Positions 8,332-16,400 of a DNA stretch of 64,000 nt are shown in pieces. Source of the stretch: Bacteroidales bacterium (GTDB taxonomy: Bacteria > Bacteroidota > Bacteroidia > Bacteroidales > Paludibacteraceae); the NCBI GenBank assembly GCA_012837935.1, contig DUQG01000003.1, forward strand, positions 1-64,000, read 5' to 3'. The first letter of the stretch is position 1. Every line of letters starts with the position of its first letter. The notes under the pieces are model-generated. The model was not told the DNA's origin. It worked only from the letters and a program-made list of their open reading frames with translations, and made no database searches. Both the position numbers and the translations under genes were made by a program.

Positions 8332-10827
8332 TTAACCTTGCAGTTCTTCAATAACCTTTTCCACCTCTTTATTAACTTTATGAAGAGAAGCAATAAGCGT
8401 TTGCACATATTCTCTATTTTTTTCTCCCTGATCCAGTTTTTCTGATATTCGAACCAGTTCTTTTTCGTTTATGATATTCATCATTGGTAAAAATTTATGT
8501 GCAACGGATTTAACTTCTTCCCAATCATCTGTTTCAAGAGCATTTTCCAAGCTGGCAAGTTTATTATTCGTGTCCTCATAGAATGTTCGTAAAATATCCA
8601 GCGATGTTTCCTTGTCATCCTTTACAAACTCAATAAGAGAATAAACACCACCTGTTTTTTGCGGAGAGCCTTTAGCTAAATCTGTCGCGTATGATGCATT
8701 ACATTCTACCGCCTGTCTGACTATTTTTGCCATCAAATCAAAAGGAATAGGTTTAGCAATAAAGGACGTAAATCCTGCGGCTTTGAAGTCTTTTTCAGAA
8801 ACATCCGAACGTGCCGAAAGCGCAATAATCGGTATTTGAGCATTTTTACCCGAACTGTTTCTGATTTTTTTCACCAGTTCAAAACCATTCATCCCCGGCA
8901 TTTGAATATCGGTAAAAATAATATCGAAATCATTATTTTCAATCAACTCAAACACCTTAGAAGAATCGTCTGTGGTGATTACCTCAAACCCTTGTTTTTC
9001 CAAAAGCTTCGTGTAAACATTGAGAATGGTAGCATCATCATCCACCATCAGCACGCGAGCTGTCTGAGTACCTACTTCAGAGGCTACATGTAAACTTTCT
9101 ACTTCAGTAATCTGAGCATCGGATAATTTTCTGAGTGGAATAGTCAAGAAAAACTCAGTGCCTTTCCCAATTTCCGTTTCATAATCAATACTTCCGCCAA
9201 GTAAATCAACCAGTTTTTTTGTAATAGGTAATCCCAAACCAAAACCTTCAATCGACTGCTTATCATCTGCACTTCCTCCTCTTTCAAAATCCTCAAAAAT
9301 TCGACTTTTCTCTTCTACGCTTATCCCTACACCTGTATCTCTAACGCTAATTTTCAAAGTTTCTGTTTTTTCGTCCATCGACGATTTCAAATAGACACCG
9401 CCTTCATGTGTAAACTTTATCGCATTGTTAACCAAGTTGTTAACTATCTGCCTAATGATAAACGGATCGCCTTCATACACCGCAGTTTCATCCAGATCCA
9501 GCTCTGCTTCTATATGCAAATGTTTCTTTTTTGCAACCGGAATAAAGCTATTGTACGTAGCATTCAAAACTTTATAAGGCAAGAAAGGCACTAACCTAAC
9601 TTCTGATTTTCCTTGTTCCAAACGGTGGTAATCCATCAAACGGTTAGATAAATCAAGAATTTGCTCAGACGAACTTCTAATACTTTCAAGATGTACTTTT
9701 TCTTCGGCAAGTAAATTCTCATTCATTATATATTCTATATGCCCAATGATGGAACTGAGCGGCGCTCTCACATCATGCGACATCATCAGCATAAACCTTT
9801 CTCGAGCTTTCAACAGCATTTGAGCATTCTTATTACTTATTTCAAGTGCTTCTCTATAGCGCTGATTTCGATTGGTTAAATAGAGTGTGAGCGAAAAGAA
9901 AATTATCAAAACTACCAAAGACGAAAAGGCAATACCGTAAACTATTTTGGATGAACGTTTGAGAATAACTGCTCTTTCTTTGTTCATCTCATCCACAATT
10001 CTTTGTTCTGCAGCTTCTATTCCTCGTAGAATGGTGTTAATCTGCATGGTAAGCAACTCGTCGTAATAAAGCATTGAGTTTTGGCGTTGCGAGAGTCGCA
10101 CCATGTATTTTGCCTTTTTCTCGTTGTCTATTTGGCTGGCTGTATTGATAATCCGGACGAGCGTATCGGTCAAGATTTTAGCATCGGTAGGCATTGAATC
10201 TACAACTTCTACACCACCTTTGCTTACTACACGCAGGGAATCTTCCTTACTCGAAAAAACCGCCTTCAGTCTATCCACAAAACTCTTTTTTTCACGAATA
10301 TAATAGGATGTATCTCGCATTTGCAAAAGTCTTTCTTGCATCAGTTTATCAATATCATCCATGTCTTTTTTAGTAAAGGTTTTGGAAGTAATAATCTTCG
10401 AATGAGGTAAATTATTTATCAACTCCTTCAGCGCAATCATCGCGTTTAGGTTCTTGTTTTTATCTTCAAGCAATACCCTCACCGTGTCAAGCCTTAAATG
10501 CATTTCCTTGTCGGTAGAAATATTGTATAGTGTATCAAGCAATAGATTAATTTTAGAATACTGCTTTTCAAAGGACGAAAAAAGATTAGGGGAAATAATA
10601 TCATCCGTAAGAATGACTTTTCGGGTGCTTTCTGCCTCATATAGTGCCAACAAAGCATTAGACACTAAGCTTAACTCTTTACGTTCGGCAAGTGGATCTT
10701 GAGATTTTGAAAACGTAACTAACTGCTTGTTCAACTGGTACAAGCCAAACAAAGCCAGTGCAAACAGAATAAGGTATCCTATCGCAACCGTAATTTTAAT
10801 ACTTCCAAGAAATCTATATTTATTCAT
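8332..10827 (-). CDS. Hybrid sensor histidine kinase (HisKA-HATPase-REC-Hpt)
   Basis: 831 residues. Transmembrane segments at ~14-31 and ~298-320 enclose a ~265-residue helical periplasmic sensor region. HisKA has 'MMSHDVRAPLSS' with phospho-accepting His351. HATPase_c (~455-570) has 'NLVNNAIKFT', 'DTGVGIS' and 'GFGLGLPITKK'. REC (~590-710) has 'IIFTDIQMPGMNG' with Asp640. The C-terminal Hpt has 'SVAHKFLPM' with His777. One chain therefore carries a full His-Asp-His relay, presumably ending on Asp53 of the regulator encoded just upstream: the kinase ATG overlaps the regulator's stop by 8 bases (ATGAATAA), implying translational coupling. The signal sensed is not evident. Confidence 0.93.
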   Translation of the reverse strand: MNKYRFLGSIKITVAIGYLILFALALFGLYQLNKQLVTFSKSQDPLAERKELSLVSNALLALYEAESTRKVILTDDIISPNLFSSFEKQYSKINLLLDTLYNISTDKEMHLRLDTVRVLLEDKNKNLNAMIALKELINNLPHSKIITSKTFTKKDMDDIDKLMQERLLQMRDTSYYIREKKSFVDRLKAVFSSKEDSLRVVSKGGVEVVDSMPTDAKILTDTLVRIINTASQIDNEKKAKYMVRLSQRQNSMLYYDELLTMQINTILRGIEAAEQRIVDEMNKERAVILKRSSKIVYGIAFSSLVVLIIFFSLTLYLTNRNQRYREALEISNKNAQMLLKARERFMLMMSHDVRAPLSSIIGHIEYIMNENLLAEEKVHLESIRSSSEQILDLSNRLMDYHRLEQGKSEVRLVPFLPYKVLNATYNSFIPVAKKKHLHIEAELDLDETAVYEGDPFIIRQIVNNLVNNAIKFTHEGGVYLKSSMDEKTETLKISVRDTGVGISVEEKSRIFEDFERGGSADDKQSIEGFGLGLPITKKLVDLLGGSIDYETEIGKGTEFFLTIPLRKLSDAQITEVESLHVASEVGTQTARVLMVDDDATILNVYTKLLEKQGFEVITTDDSSKVFELIENNDFDIIFTDIQMPGMNGFELVKKIRNSSGKNAQIPIIALSARSDVSEKDFKAAGFTSFIAKPIPFDLMAKIVRQAVECNASYATDLAKGSPQKTGGVYSLIEFVKDDKETSLDILRTFYEDTNNKLASLENALETDDWEEVKSVAHKFLPMMNIINEKELVRISEKLDQGEKNREYVQTLIASLHKVNKEVEKVIEELQG

Positions 10828-12163
10828 ACGATATATTGTATTGTTTTATTTTAGCATAAAGTTTTTTAGTATCAATGCTTAAAATAGCCGCAGCACGAAG
10901 AATATTATAGTCAGCTAACCGCAAAGCATCTTTAATCCGCTGTTTTTCTTCCTGTTCGTGGATAATTTCATCTTCGGTTTGCTCTCTTTTTGTTTTAAAA
11001 TGACTCGGAATACTTTCTTTGGTGATATATTTTCCGGTTTCAATCAGCGTCATCCGATTGACCACATTTTTCAATTCTCGAATATTTCCCGGCCACTCAT
11101 AATTCAAAAGTATTTCCAAGGCTTCCGGTGTAAAACCTAACACTTTCTTTTTCAGCGTTTTATTTGCCTTTTTCAAAAAGTGTTCCAAAAAGTGTGGAAT
11201 ATCTTCTTTACTGTCTCTCAATGCCGGAATTTCCAGTACAAATTCACAAATGCGATGAAACAAGTCAGCCCGAAAATAGCCGTTATCAACAGCAAACTCA
11301 ATATCTTCATTCGTAGCACTGACAACTCTTACATCTACTTTTATCTCTTTTTCGGAACCTACAGGTTTTACTTTTTTCTCCTGCAATGCTCTTAACAGTT
11401 GCATCTGAACATCTATCGGCAGGTTGCCGATTTCATCCAAGAAGATCGTACCTTTATTAGCACTTACAAAAAATCCGGTTTTATCACTCAACGCTCCGGT
11501 AAATGCACCTTTCACATGTCCAAATAAGTCGCTGGCTGCGAGGTCTTTGCTTAGCACTCCGCAGTCCACCGCCACAAACGGACCGGACTTCACATCACTT
11601 TTATCGTGAATTAAACGTGCAATATGCTCCTTCCCTACTCCATTTTCACCTTTTATCAGTACGGCTAACTGGGTAGGAGAAACAAGGTCTACATATTCGT
11701 ATAGTTTTACATATTCTTCGGAAGTTCCCTGCACAAAATCGCCTTTCTGAGCTGTTTTTTTAGCCTGTACAATATTGGCACCACCCTCTTCCCACTCATC
11801 TTCAATTTCAAGTGCTTCGTTTATTTTCTGAAAAAGTTGGTCGGGATTAAATGGCTTGGAAACATAATCATAAGCGCCTAATTTAATGGCACTTACTGCA
11901 GACTGGATATCGGCATATCCGGTCATCATAATTACTACAATTTTTGGATAATTTGTTTTGATCCAAGCAAGTATGGACAAACCGTCTTCCTGTGGTAACC
12001 TTAAATCACATACTACCACATCCGGAATTTCTTCTTTTATTCTTTTGCGTGCTTCAGATGCCTTTGCAGCCGCTCTAACTTTAAACTCTTTCTTTACGAA
12101 CCAAGCTTGAAGCATCCGGCTGAAAGTTATATCATCCTCTATGATCAATATGTTTTTACTCAT
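10820..12163 (-). CDS. Sigma-54-dependent response regulator (NtrC family)
   Basis: 447 residues. An N-terminal REC domain (~1-120) has Asp53 in 'VVCDLRLPQEDG' and 'MMTGYADIQSAV'. The AAA+ domain (~145-370) has a Walker A variant 'IKGENGVGKEH', the sigma-54-contacting loop 'GHVKGAFTGALSD', Walker B 'GTIFLDEIGN' and 'FRADLFHRI'. The C-terminal Fis-type helix-turn-helix ends in 'ALRLADYNILRAAAILSIDTKKLYAKIKQY'-like sequence. It should activate RpoN promoters when phosphorylated, most likely by the hybrid kinase whose gene overlaps its stop codon. No obvious RpoN site (GG-N10-GC) was identified nearby, so its targets are unknown. Confidence 0.93.
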   Translation of the reverse strand: MSKNILIIEDDITFSRMLQAWFVKKEFKVRAAAKASEARKRIKEEIPDVVVCDLRLPQEDGLSILAWIKTNYPKIVVIMMTGYADIQSAVSAIKLGAYDYVSKPFNPDQLFQKINEALEIEDEWEEGGANIVQAKKTAQKGDFVQGTSEEYVKLYEYVDLVSPTQLAVLIKGENGVGKEHIARLIHDKSDVKSGPFVAVDCGVLSKDLAASDLFGHVKGAFTGALSDKTGFFVSANKGTIFLDEIGNLPIDVQMQLLRALQEKKVKPVGSEKEIKVDVRVVSATNEDIEFAVDNGYFRADLFHRICEFVLEIPALRDSKEDIPHFLEHFLKKANKTLKKKVLGFTPEALEILLNYEWPGNIRELKNVVNRMTLIETGKYITKESIPSHFKTKREQTEDEIIHEQEEKQRIKDALRLADYNILRAAAILSIDTKKLYAKIKQYNISYE

Positions 12164-12463
12164 AAAAAACTAACTATTTTTCTCGTCTGTAATTTAGTTC
12201 AATTTTATTTGTCCTAATGGGTTTTCTATCTTCAAAAAAACATGTATATACGTTTCGGGACAAGGACTTTCCAAAGTCCTTGCTAAAAATCAACTTGTCA
12301 ATCCCCTACGGTGAAATGTTTAGCTTATTATTAAGCTGCTATTGGTGTTTTTATTACGGTGAAACCCGAACAATTGAAGATATAATCGTCAGTTGGAAGC
12401 CGACACACCCCACCTCCAAACAACTGAACAAATCCCCCCCCAAACACCTAAACTGCTTACAAC
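12164..12463. other. Gene-free spacer with palindromic repeat fragments
   Basis: About 300 bases without a credible gene. It contains the palindrome CAAGGACTTTCCAAAGTCCT (from 12261) and one half-site of the CCTACGG family (12301-12317), with a degenerate partner around 12354. An 85-codon open frame at 12217-12474 lacks any recognisable composition or motif. Confidence 0.6.
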
Positions 12464-12907
12464 TTACCGCTTAAACGGAATATACTGCGGGTCTTTCGGA
12501 ATATACTCCTCATCGTCCCAAAGCGGACTGGTAATCATCAAGTCGGCACTATAACGATTACAAGCTATCGGGATATTGTGAATACGACATTGACGCAAAA
12601 GCATCTGTATATCAGCTTCGTGTGGATTTGCACTCAGGTCATCAATCAAAAATACACAAAAATCTATCTGCTTATTTACCACCATAGCTGCAATTTCTGC
12701 ATCGCCACCCATCGGACCGGAATTCATTCTCGTTACTTCCACATCTACACCTTCTTCCTCAAATGCCTGTTGGATAAGTCCTCCCGTTGTTCCGGTGCAA
12801 ATTAATTGATGCTGTGAAAGCATTTCAGCATTATAAACTGCTCATTCTACCATATCAGCCTTGCGCGCATCGTGTGCCACAAGAGCTATTTTCAATTGTT
12901 TTTTCAT
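12464..12907 (-). pseudogene. mgsA: Methylglyoxal synthase, interrupted by in-frame TGA at codon 22
   Basis: Reading from ATG at 12905-12907, the frame gives 'MKKQLKIALVAHDARKADMVE', then TGA (12842-12844), then 'AVYNAEMLSQHQLICTG' to a stop at 12464. The family has Trp at the TGA position (..VEWA..), so a single TGG-to-TGA change explains it. The rest is intact at 147 codons (family ~150), including 'TGTTG' and 'NSGPMGGDAEI', whose Asp69 equals the catalytic Asp of E. coli MgsA. Re-initiation at codon 29 would give 119 residues lacking His12/Lys16 of the phosphate-binding 'VAHDARK', so probably inactive. MgsA converts dihydroxyacetone phosphate to methylglyoxal and phosphate. TGA ends other genes here, so recoding is unlikely; a sequencing error remains possible. 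Confidence 0.88.
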
Positions 12908-12930
12908 AATTATAATAGTTAGTTTGCTTG

Positions 12931-12938
12931 CAAAGTTA
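12931..12938 (-). promoter_or_regulatory. Probable mgsA promoter core
   Basis: TAACTTTG on the - strand matches the Bacteroidota -7 consensus TAnnTTTG and lies 24 bases upstream of the mgsA ATG. The -33 element is not clear. Confidence 0.5.
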
Positions 12939-13024
12939 ACATTTTTTCTAAAATAAGCATTCTAATCTGTAAAACTTGTCATTACTTTTTCATATTTTCT
13001 TGTTAGTATCTCGGTCGATATTTG

Positions 13025-13032
13025 TATTTTTG
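13025..13032 (+). promoter_or_regulatory. Probable promoter core for the lipoprotein gene
   Basis: TATTTTTG matches TAnnTTTG, with a TTG 22 bases further upstream (13000-13002). It lies 33 bases before the ATG at 13066. Confidence 0.5.
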
Positions 13033-13065
13033 TGCCTGTTATTTGATTTTAATATATAAAAAACT

Positions 13066-13539
13066 ATGAATATAACAAGCAAAAACACCCTTTTTCTGCT
13101 ATTACTTTCGTTTTTAGCAGTATCTTGCACTACTTTAAGAAAAAGCAGTCAATTTATTGACACCCCACCATTATTGGGTATGAAAAAATCTGAATTTATC
13201 TCCCTCTATGGTAGTCCTTTTCGCCAAAATGTATTTTATGACACAGATAGCGCTTTTTGCGAAGAACTTATCTATCGTGAAAGAGTTGAATTGGGTGGAA
13301 ATGCTTTTTATCATGGTGAGATTCGTGCGATAAACAGCATATTTTTATTCAGAAACGATAAGCTAACAAGCCAGTTTCAAGAAGACGATATAGAGTACCA
13401 ATATCAACTCCAAAAACAGCGAGAACAAAGCCTTATCCGCGAACAAATAGAGGCGGAAAAAGAACGTGCCGAAGCGGAACAAGAACGTCTGGAAATAGAG
13501 AAAAAACGCTTAGAAGAAGAGAAAAAGAAAAGTAAGTAG
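13066..13539 (+). CDS. Small lipoprotein with charged coiled-coil tail
   Basis: 157 residues. The signal peptide ends in the lipobox 'LAVSC' with lipidated Cys21. A central ~75-residue domain ('LGMKKSEFISLYGSPFRQNVF' ... 'INSIFLFRNDKL') resembles the small beta-alpha outer-membrane lipoprotein modules in which a 'G.P' turn follows a short helix, but I do not recognise the family. Residues ~107-157 are almost entirely Glu, Lys, Arg and Gln, repeating as 'EAEKERAEAEQERLE', and should form a long single coiled coil. It is monocistronic, facing the mutB gene across a shared terminator. Role unknown; a periplasmic spacer or assembly role is a guess only. Confidence 0.8.
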   Translation: MNITSKNTLFLLLLSFLAVSCTTLRKSSQFIDTPPLLGMKKSEFISLYGSPFRQNVFYDTDSAFCEELIYRERVELGGNAFYHGEIRAINSIFLFRNDKLTSQFQEDDIEYQYQLQKQREQSLIREQIEAEKERAEAEQERLEIEKKRLEEEKKKSK

Positions 13540-13568
13540 TAAGAAATTTTGATTTTTACATAATCAAA

Positions 13569-13599
13569 CAGCCGAACCAATCAATGATTAGTTCGGCTG
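13569..13599. terminator. Bidirectional terminator between lipoprotein gene and mutB
   Basis: CAGCCGAAC (13569-13577) pairs with GTTCGGCTG (13591-13599), 13-nt loop, T-rich on + side. It sits between converging genes. Confidence 0.65.
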
Positions 13600-13614
13600 G
13601 TTTGTATTGTTTTC

Positions 13615-13634
13615 AAACGGTTAGGAAACCGTTT
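13615..13634. repeat. GGTTAGGAAACC palindrome, copy 1
   Basis: AAACGGTTAGGAAACCGTTT followed by GTCCC. One of four copies (others at 22891, 24306, 28875) with an identical core and differing but still paired outer stems. Confidence 0.75.
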
Positions 13635-13642
13635 GTCCCATT

Positions 13643-15769
13643 TTATTCTTCCAACAAAATTTCCATAATCGCAATCGCTGCTTTCGTTACAGAAGTTCCC
13701 GGTCCGAAAATAGCGGCTACTCCGGCTTTATATAGGAAGTCGTAGTCTTGTGCCGGAATTACACCTCCTGCAATCACGATAATATCTTCGCGACCCAGTT
13801 TTTTCAGTTCGTCCATTACTTGTGGCACAAGGGTTTTGTGTCCTGCTGCCAATGACGAAACACCAAGTACATGCACGTCGTTTTCTACGGCTTGCTTAGC
13901 TGCTTCAGCAGGGGTTTGGAACAGCGGTCCCATATCCACATCAAATCCGCAGTCGGCATAACCTGTTGCTACTACTTTTGCACCACGGTCGTGTCCGTCT
14001 TGTCCCATTTTGGCAACCATAATACGTGGACGGCGACCTTCTTTCTTCGCAAATTCTTCGGTAAGTTCCGAAGCACGTGCGAAATCCGTATCGTTTTTAG
14101 TTTCTGATGAATACACGCCTGAAATAGTTCTAATTGTTGCTTTATAACGTCCCACGACTTCTTCGCAGGCATCTGAAATTTCTCCAAGTGAAGCTCTTAC
14201 GCGAGCCGCTTCTACTGCCAGTTCCAGCAAGTTTCCTTTACCTGTGCGAACACATTCGGTAATAGCATCCAGTGCTTTTTTCACGGCTGCATTGTCACGG
14301 TTGGCACGAAGTTCTTTTAAGCGAGCAATTTGTTGCTCACGTACGGCAGTATTATCCACTTCCAAAATATCAATTGGGTCTTCTTTCTCCAAGCGATATT
14401 CATTTACACCGATAATTTTTTGTGAACCGCTGTCGATACGAGCTTGCGTGCGTGCTGCCGCCTCTTCGATACGCATTTTTGGAATTCCGGTTTCGATAGC
14501 TGCTGCCATTCCGCCCAGTTTTTCCACTTCTTCAATGAGCGTCCATGCTTTTTCAGCGATTTCGTTGGTTAGGCTTTCGATATAATAAGAACCTGCCCAC
14601 GGGTCAACCTGTCGAGTAACCTCAGTTTCTTGCTGAATATAAATTTGCGTATTACGAGCAATACGTGCCGAGAAGTCGGTAGGAAGTGCGATAGCTTCGT
14701 CCAATGCGTTAGTGTGTAGTGATTGCGTATGTCCAAGAGCCGCTCCCATTGCTTCAATACAGGTACGTCCCACGTTATTGAATGGGTCTTGCTCTGTAAG
14801 CGACCAACCCGATGTTTGCGAGTGTGTACGCAAAGCAAGTGATTTCGGGTTTTTGGGGTTGAATTGTTTCACGATTTTAGCCCAAAGCAAACGTGCCGCA
14901 CGCATTTTGGCAATTTCCATAAAATGGTTCATCCCGATAGCCCAGAAGAACGACAATCTCGGTGCAAAAGTATCAATATCCATTCCGGCATTTACTCCGG
15001 CACGCAAATATTCCAATCCGTCAGCAAGCGTGTATGCCAACTCAATATCTGCAGTTGCTCCGGCTTCCTGCATGTGATATCCGGAAATGGAAATCGAGTT
15101 GAACTTCGGCATATTTTTGGACGTATATTCAAAAATATCGGCAATAATTTTCATCGAGAATTTCGGCGGATAGATATAGGTATTACGCACCATAAATTCT
15201 TTCAGAATATCATTTTGGATAGTTCCTGCCATCTCCTCCAATTTTGCTCCCTGCTCCAATCCGGCATTGATATAAAACGCCATAATCGGCAATACAGCAC
15301 CGTTCATCGTCATGGAAACGGACATTTGGTTTAGTGGAATTCCGTCAAACAATACTTTCATATCTTCCACCGAGCAGATAGAAACACCTGCTTTTCCCAC
15401 ATCGCCTACTACACGTTCGTGGTCGGCATCGTAGCCGCGGTGTGTTGCCAAGTCGAATGCTACGGAAAGTCCTTTCTGACCGGCAGCTAAGTTTCTGCGG
15501 TAGAACGCATTACTCTCTTCGGCAGTGGAAAATCCGGCATATTGGCGAATAGTCCAGGGACGCATCACGTACATCGTGCTGTAGGGTCCACGTAAGTAAG
15601 GTGCAATACCTGCGGCATAGTTCAGATGCTCCATACCTTTCAGGTCTTCTTTGGTATAACTCGGCTTCACGTCAATTTGCTCGGGTGTAAGCCAATTTCC
15701 TTCAGCTTCAGGTGCCACGGCACTCGCTACGAAGTTATGTATATCTATTTCTTTAAAATTTGGTTTCAT
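13643..15769 (-). CDS. mutB: Methylmalonyl-CoA mutase large (catalytic) subunit
   Basis: 708 residues, the usual length of MutB/ScpA. The N-terminal TIM barrel holds the CoA-substrate region ('[28 protein letters not shown]', typical of the family, around residues 60-90). The C-terminal domain carries the cobalamin-binding signature '[15 protein letters not shown]' with the cobalt-ligating His593. The enzyme interconverts succinyl-CoA and (R)-methylmalonyl-CoA with adenosylcobalamin, on the succinate-propionate route common in Bacteroidales. It pairs with the small subunit encoded at 16401-18323 on the same strand; an unrelated four-helix-bundle gene and repeats separate them. No cobalamin riboswitch was seen upstream. 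Confidence 0.97.
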   Translation of the reverse strand: MKPNFKEIDIHNFVASAVAPEAEGNWLTPEQIDVKPSYTKEDLKGMEHLNYAAGIAPYLRGPYSTMYVMRPWTIRQYAGFSTAEESNAFYRRNLAAGQKGLSVAFDLATHRGYDADHERVVGDVGKAGVSICSVEDMKVLFDGIPLNQMSVSMTMNGAVLPIMAFYINAGLEQGAKLEEMAGTIQNDILKEFMVRNTYIYPPKFSMKIIADIFEYTSKNMPKFNSISISGYHMQEAGATADIELAYTLADGLEYLRAGVNAGMDIDTFAPRLSFFWAIGMNHFMEIAKMRAARLLWAKIVKQFNPKNPKSLALRTHSQTSGWSLTEQDPFNNVGRTCIEAMGAALGHTQSLHTNALDEAIALPTDFSARIARNTQIYIQQETEVTRQVDPWAGSYYIESLTNEIAEKAWTLIEEVEKLGGMAAAIETGIPKMRIEEAAARTQARIDSGSQKIIGVNEYRLEKEDPIDILEVDNTAVREQQIARLKELRANRDNAAVKKALDAITECVRTGKGNLLELAVEAARVRASLGEISDACEEVVGRYKATIRTISGVYSSETKNDTDFARASELTEEFAKKEGRRPRIMVAKMGQDGHDRGAKVVATGYADCGFDVDMGPLFQTPAEAAKQAVENDVHVLGVSSLAAGHKTLVPQVMDELKKLGREDIIVIAGGVIPAQDYDFLYKAGVAAIFGPGTSVTKAAIAIMEILLEE

Positions 15770-15881
15770 TTTTTTAGACTTTTAGAACAAAGAGCAAGGA
15801 ACAAAGACATTATTGCTTGATTTGTTCGTGTTTTTTTAGACTTATAGAACAGAGAGTAAGAAAAAAAGACATTATTGCTTG
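15770..15881. repeat. 50-bp tandem-type duplication upstream of mutB
   Basis: Two diverged 50-bp copies (15770-15819 and 15832-15881), both starting TTTTTTAGACTT and ending GACATTATTGCTTG. The first includes GAGCAAGGAACAAAGA, a motif also found at ~34045 and ~54830. Confidence 0.7.
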
Positions 15882-15908
15882 TAATAATTTTAAAGTTAAA
15901 TTTTCGCT

Positions 15909-16292
15909 CTATTCGTCTTTACTCTTTGTTCTTTGTTCTTCTTTATAAAGTTGATTTTTAAAAGCTATAATCATTTTTTGAAGTTCAACGATTTTATTTT
16001 GAAAAACTTCAAAAGTTTCATTACTAATATATTCTAAGTTTTTGGAAACAATCAATTCTGTTTCAAGTTCAAACAAACTTCCAACAGATATTTCAAGGAA
16101 TCTAGAAAAATCTTTGTTGCTCGACTTTGCAGAGCCTTCGGCTATATTTGAAGGACAAGACAACGCAGCTCTTTGCATTTGAGAAATTATCCCAAACCTT
16201 TCATAACTTGGGAAAGTATTTGTTAATTTATAAATCTCTGTAACCAATTCCATTGATTTTATCCAAATATTTAACTTTCGAAAATTATGCAT
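15909..16292 (-). CDS. Four-helix bundle protein (23S rRNA intervening-sequence protein family)
   Basis: 127 residues, nearly all helical, with the family pattern: 'FRKLNIWIKSMELVTEIY' at the start, 'FGIISQMQRAALSCPSNIAEG' in the middle (longer motif at residues ~45-65), 'FSRFLEISVGSLFELETEL', and a basic tail. Members were first seen inside 23S rRNA intervening sequences and are also common as stand-alone genes; solved structures are pentamers of four-helix bundles, and the function is unknown. Here it lies between mutA and mutB on the same strand, flanked on both sides by low-complexity repeats (7-mer array upstream, 50-bp duplication downstream), so it looks like an insertion into a former mutAB operon rather than a partner of the mutase. 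Confidence 0.88.
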   Translation of the reverse strand: MHNFRKLNIWIKSMELVTEIYKLTNTFPSYERFGIISQMQRAALSCPSNIAEGSAKSSNKDFSRFLEISVGSLFELETELIVSKNLEYISNETFEVFQNKIVELQKMIIAFKNQLYKEEQRTKSKDE

Positions 16293-16309
16293 AGTCCTGT
16301 GTCTTTATT

Positions 16310-16379
16310 CTTTGCTCTTTGATCTTTGATCTTTGATCTTTGCTCTTTGCTCTTTGCTCTTTGATCTTTGCTCTTTGTT
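16310..16379. repeat. 7-bp tandem repeat array
   Basis: Ten units of CTTTGCT/CTTTGAT (last CTTTGTT) in the spacer between mutA and the four-helix-bundle gene, followed by TTGTTCCTTGTTCCTTGCTC. Copy number could vary by slippage. Confidence 0.85.
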
Positions 16380-16400
16380 TCTTGTTCCTTGTTCCTTGCT

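Noticed and set aside
12217-12474. 85-codon open frame on + strand between the response regulator and mgsA
   Set aside because: No signal, domain or codon pattern; overlaps palindromic repeats and the mgsA 3' end.
12842-12844. TGA read as Trp (alternative genetic code) in mgsA
   Set aside because: TGA terminates the MNT gene (23353-23355) and the SIMPL gene (35064-35066), and no other gene in the window has internal TGA at Trp sites.
16310-16379. CRISPR-like array
   Set aside because: Units are 7 bp with no spacers; a simple tandem repeat.
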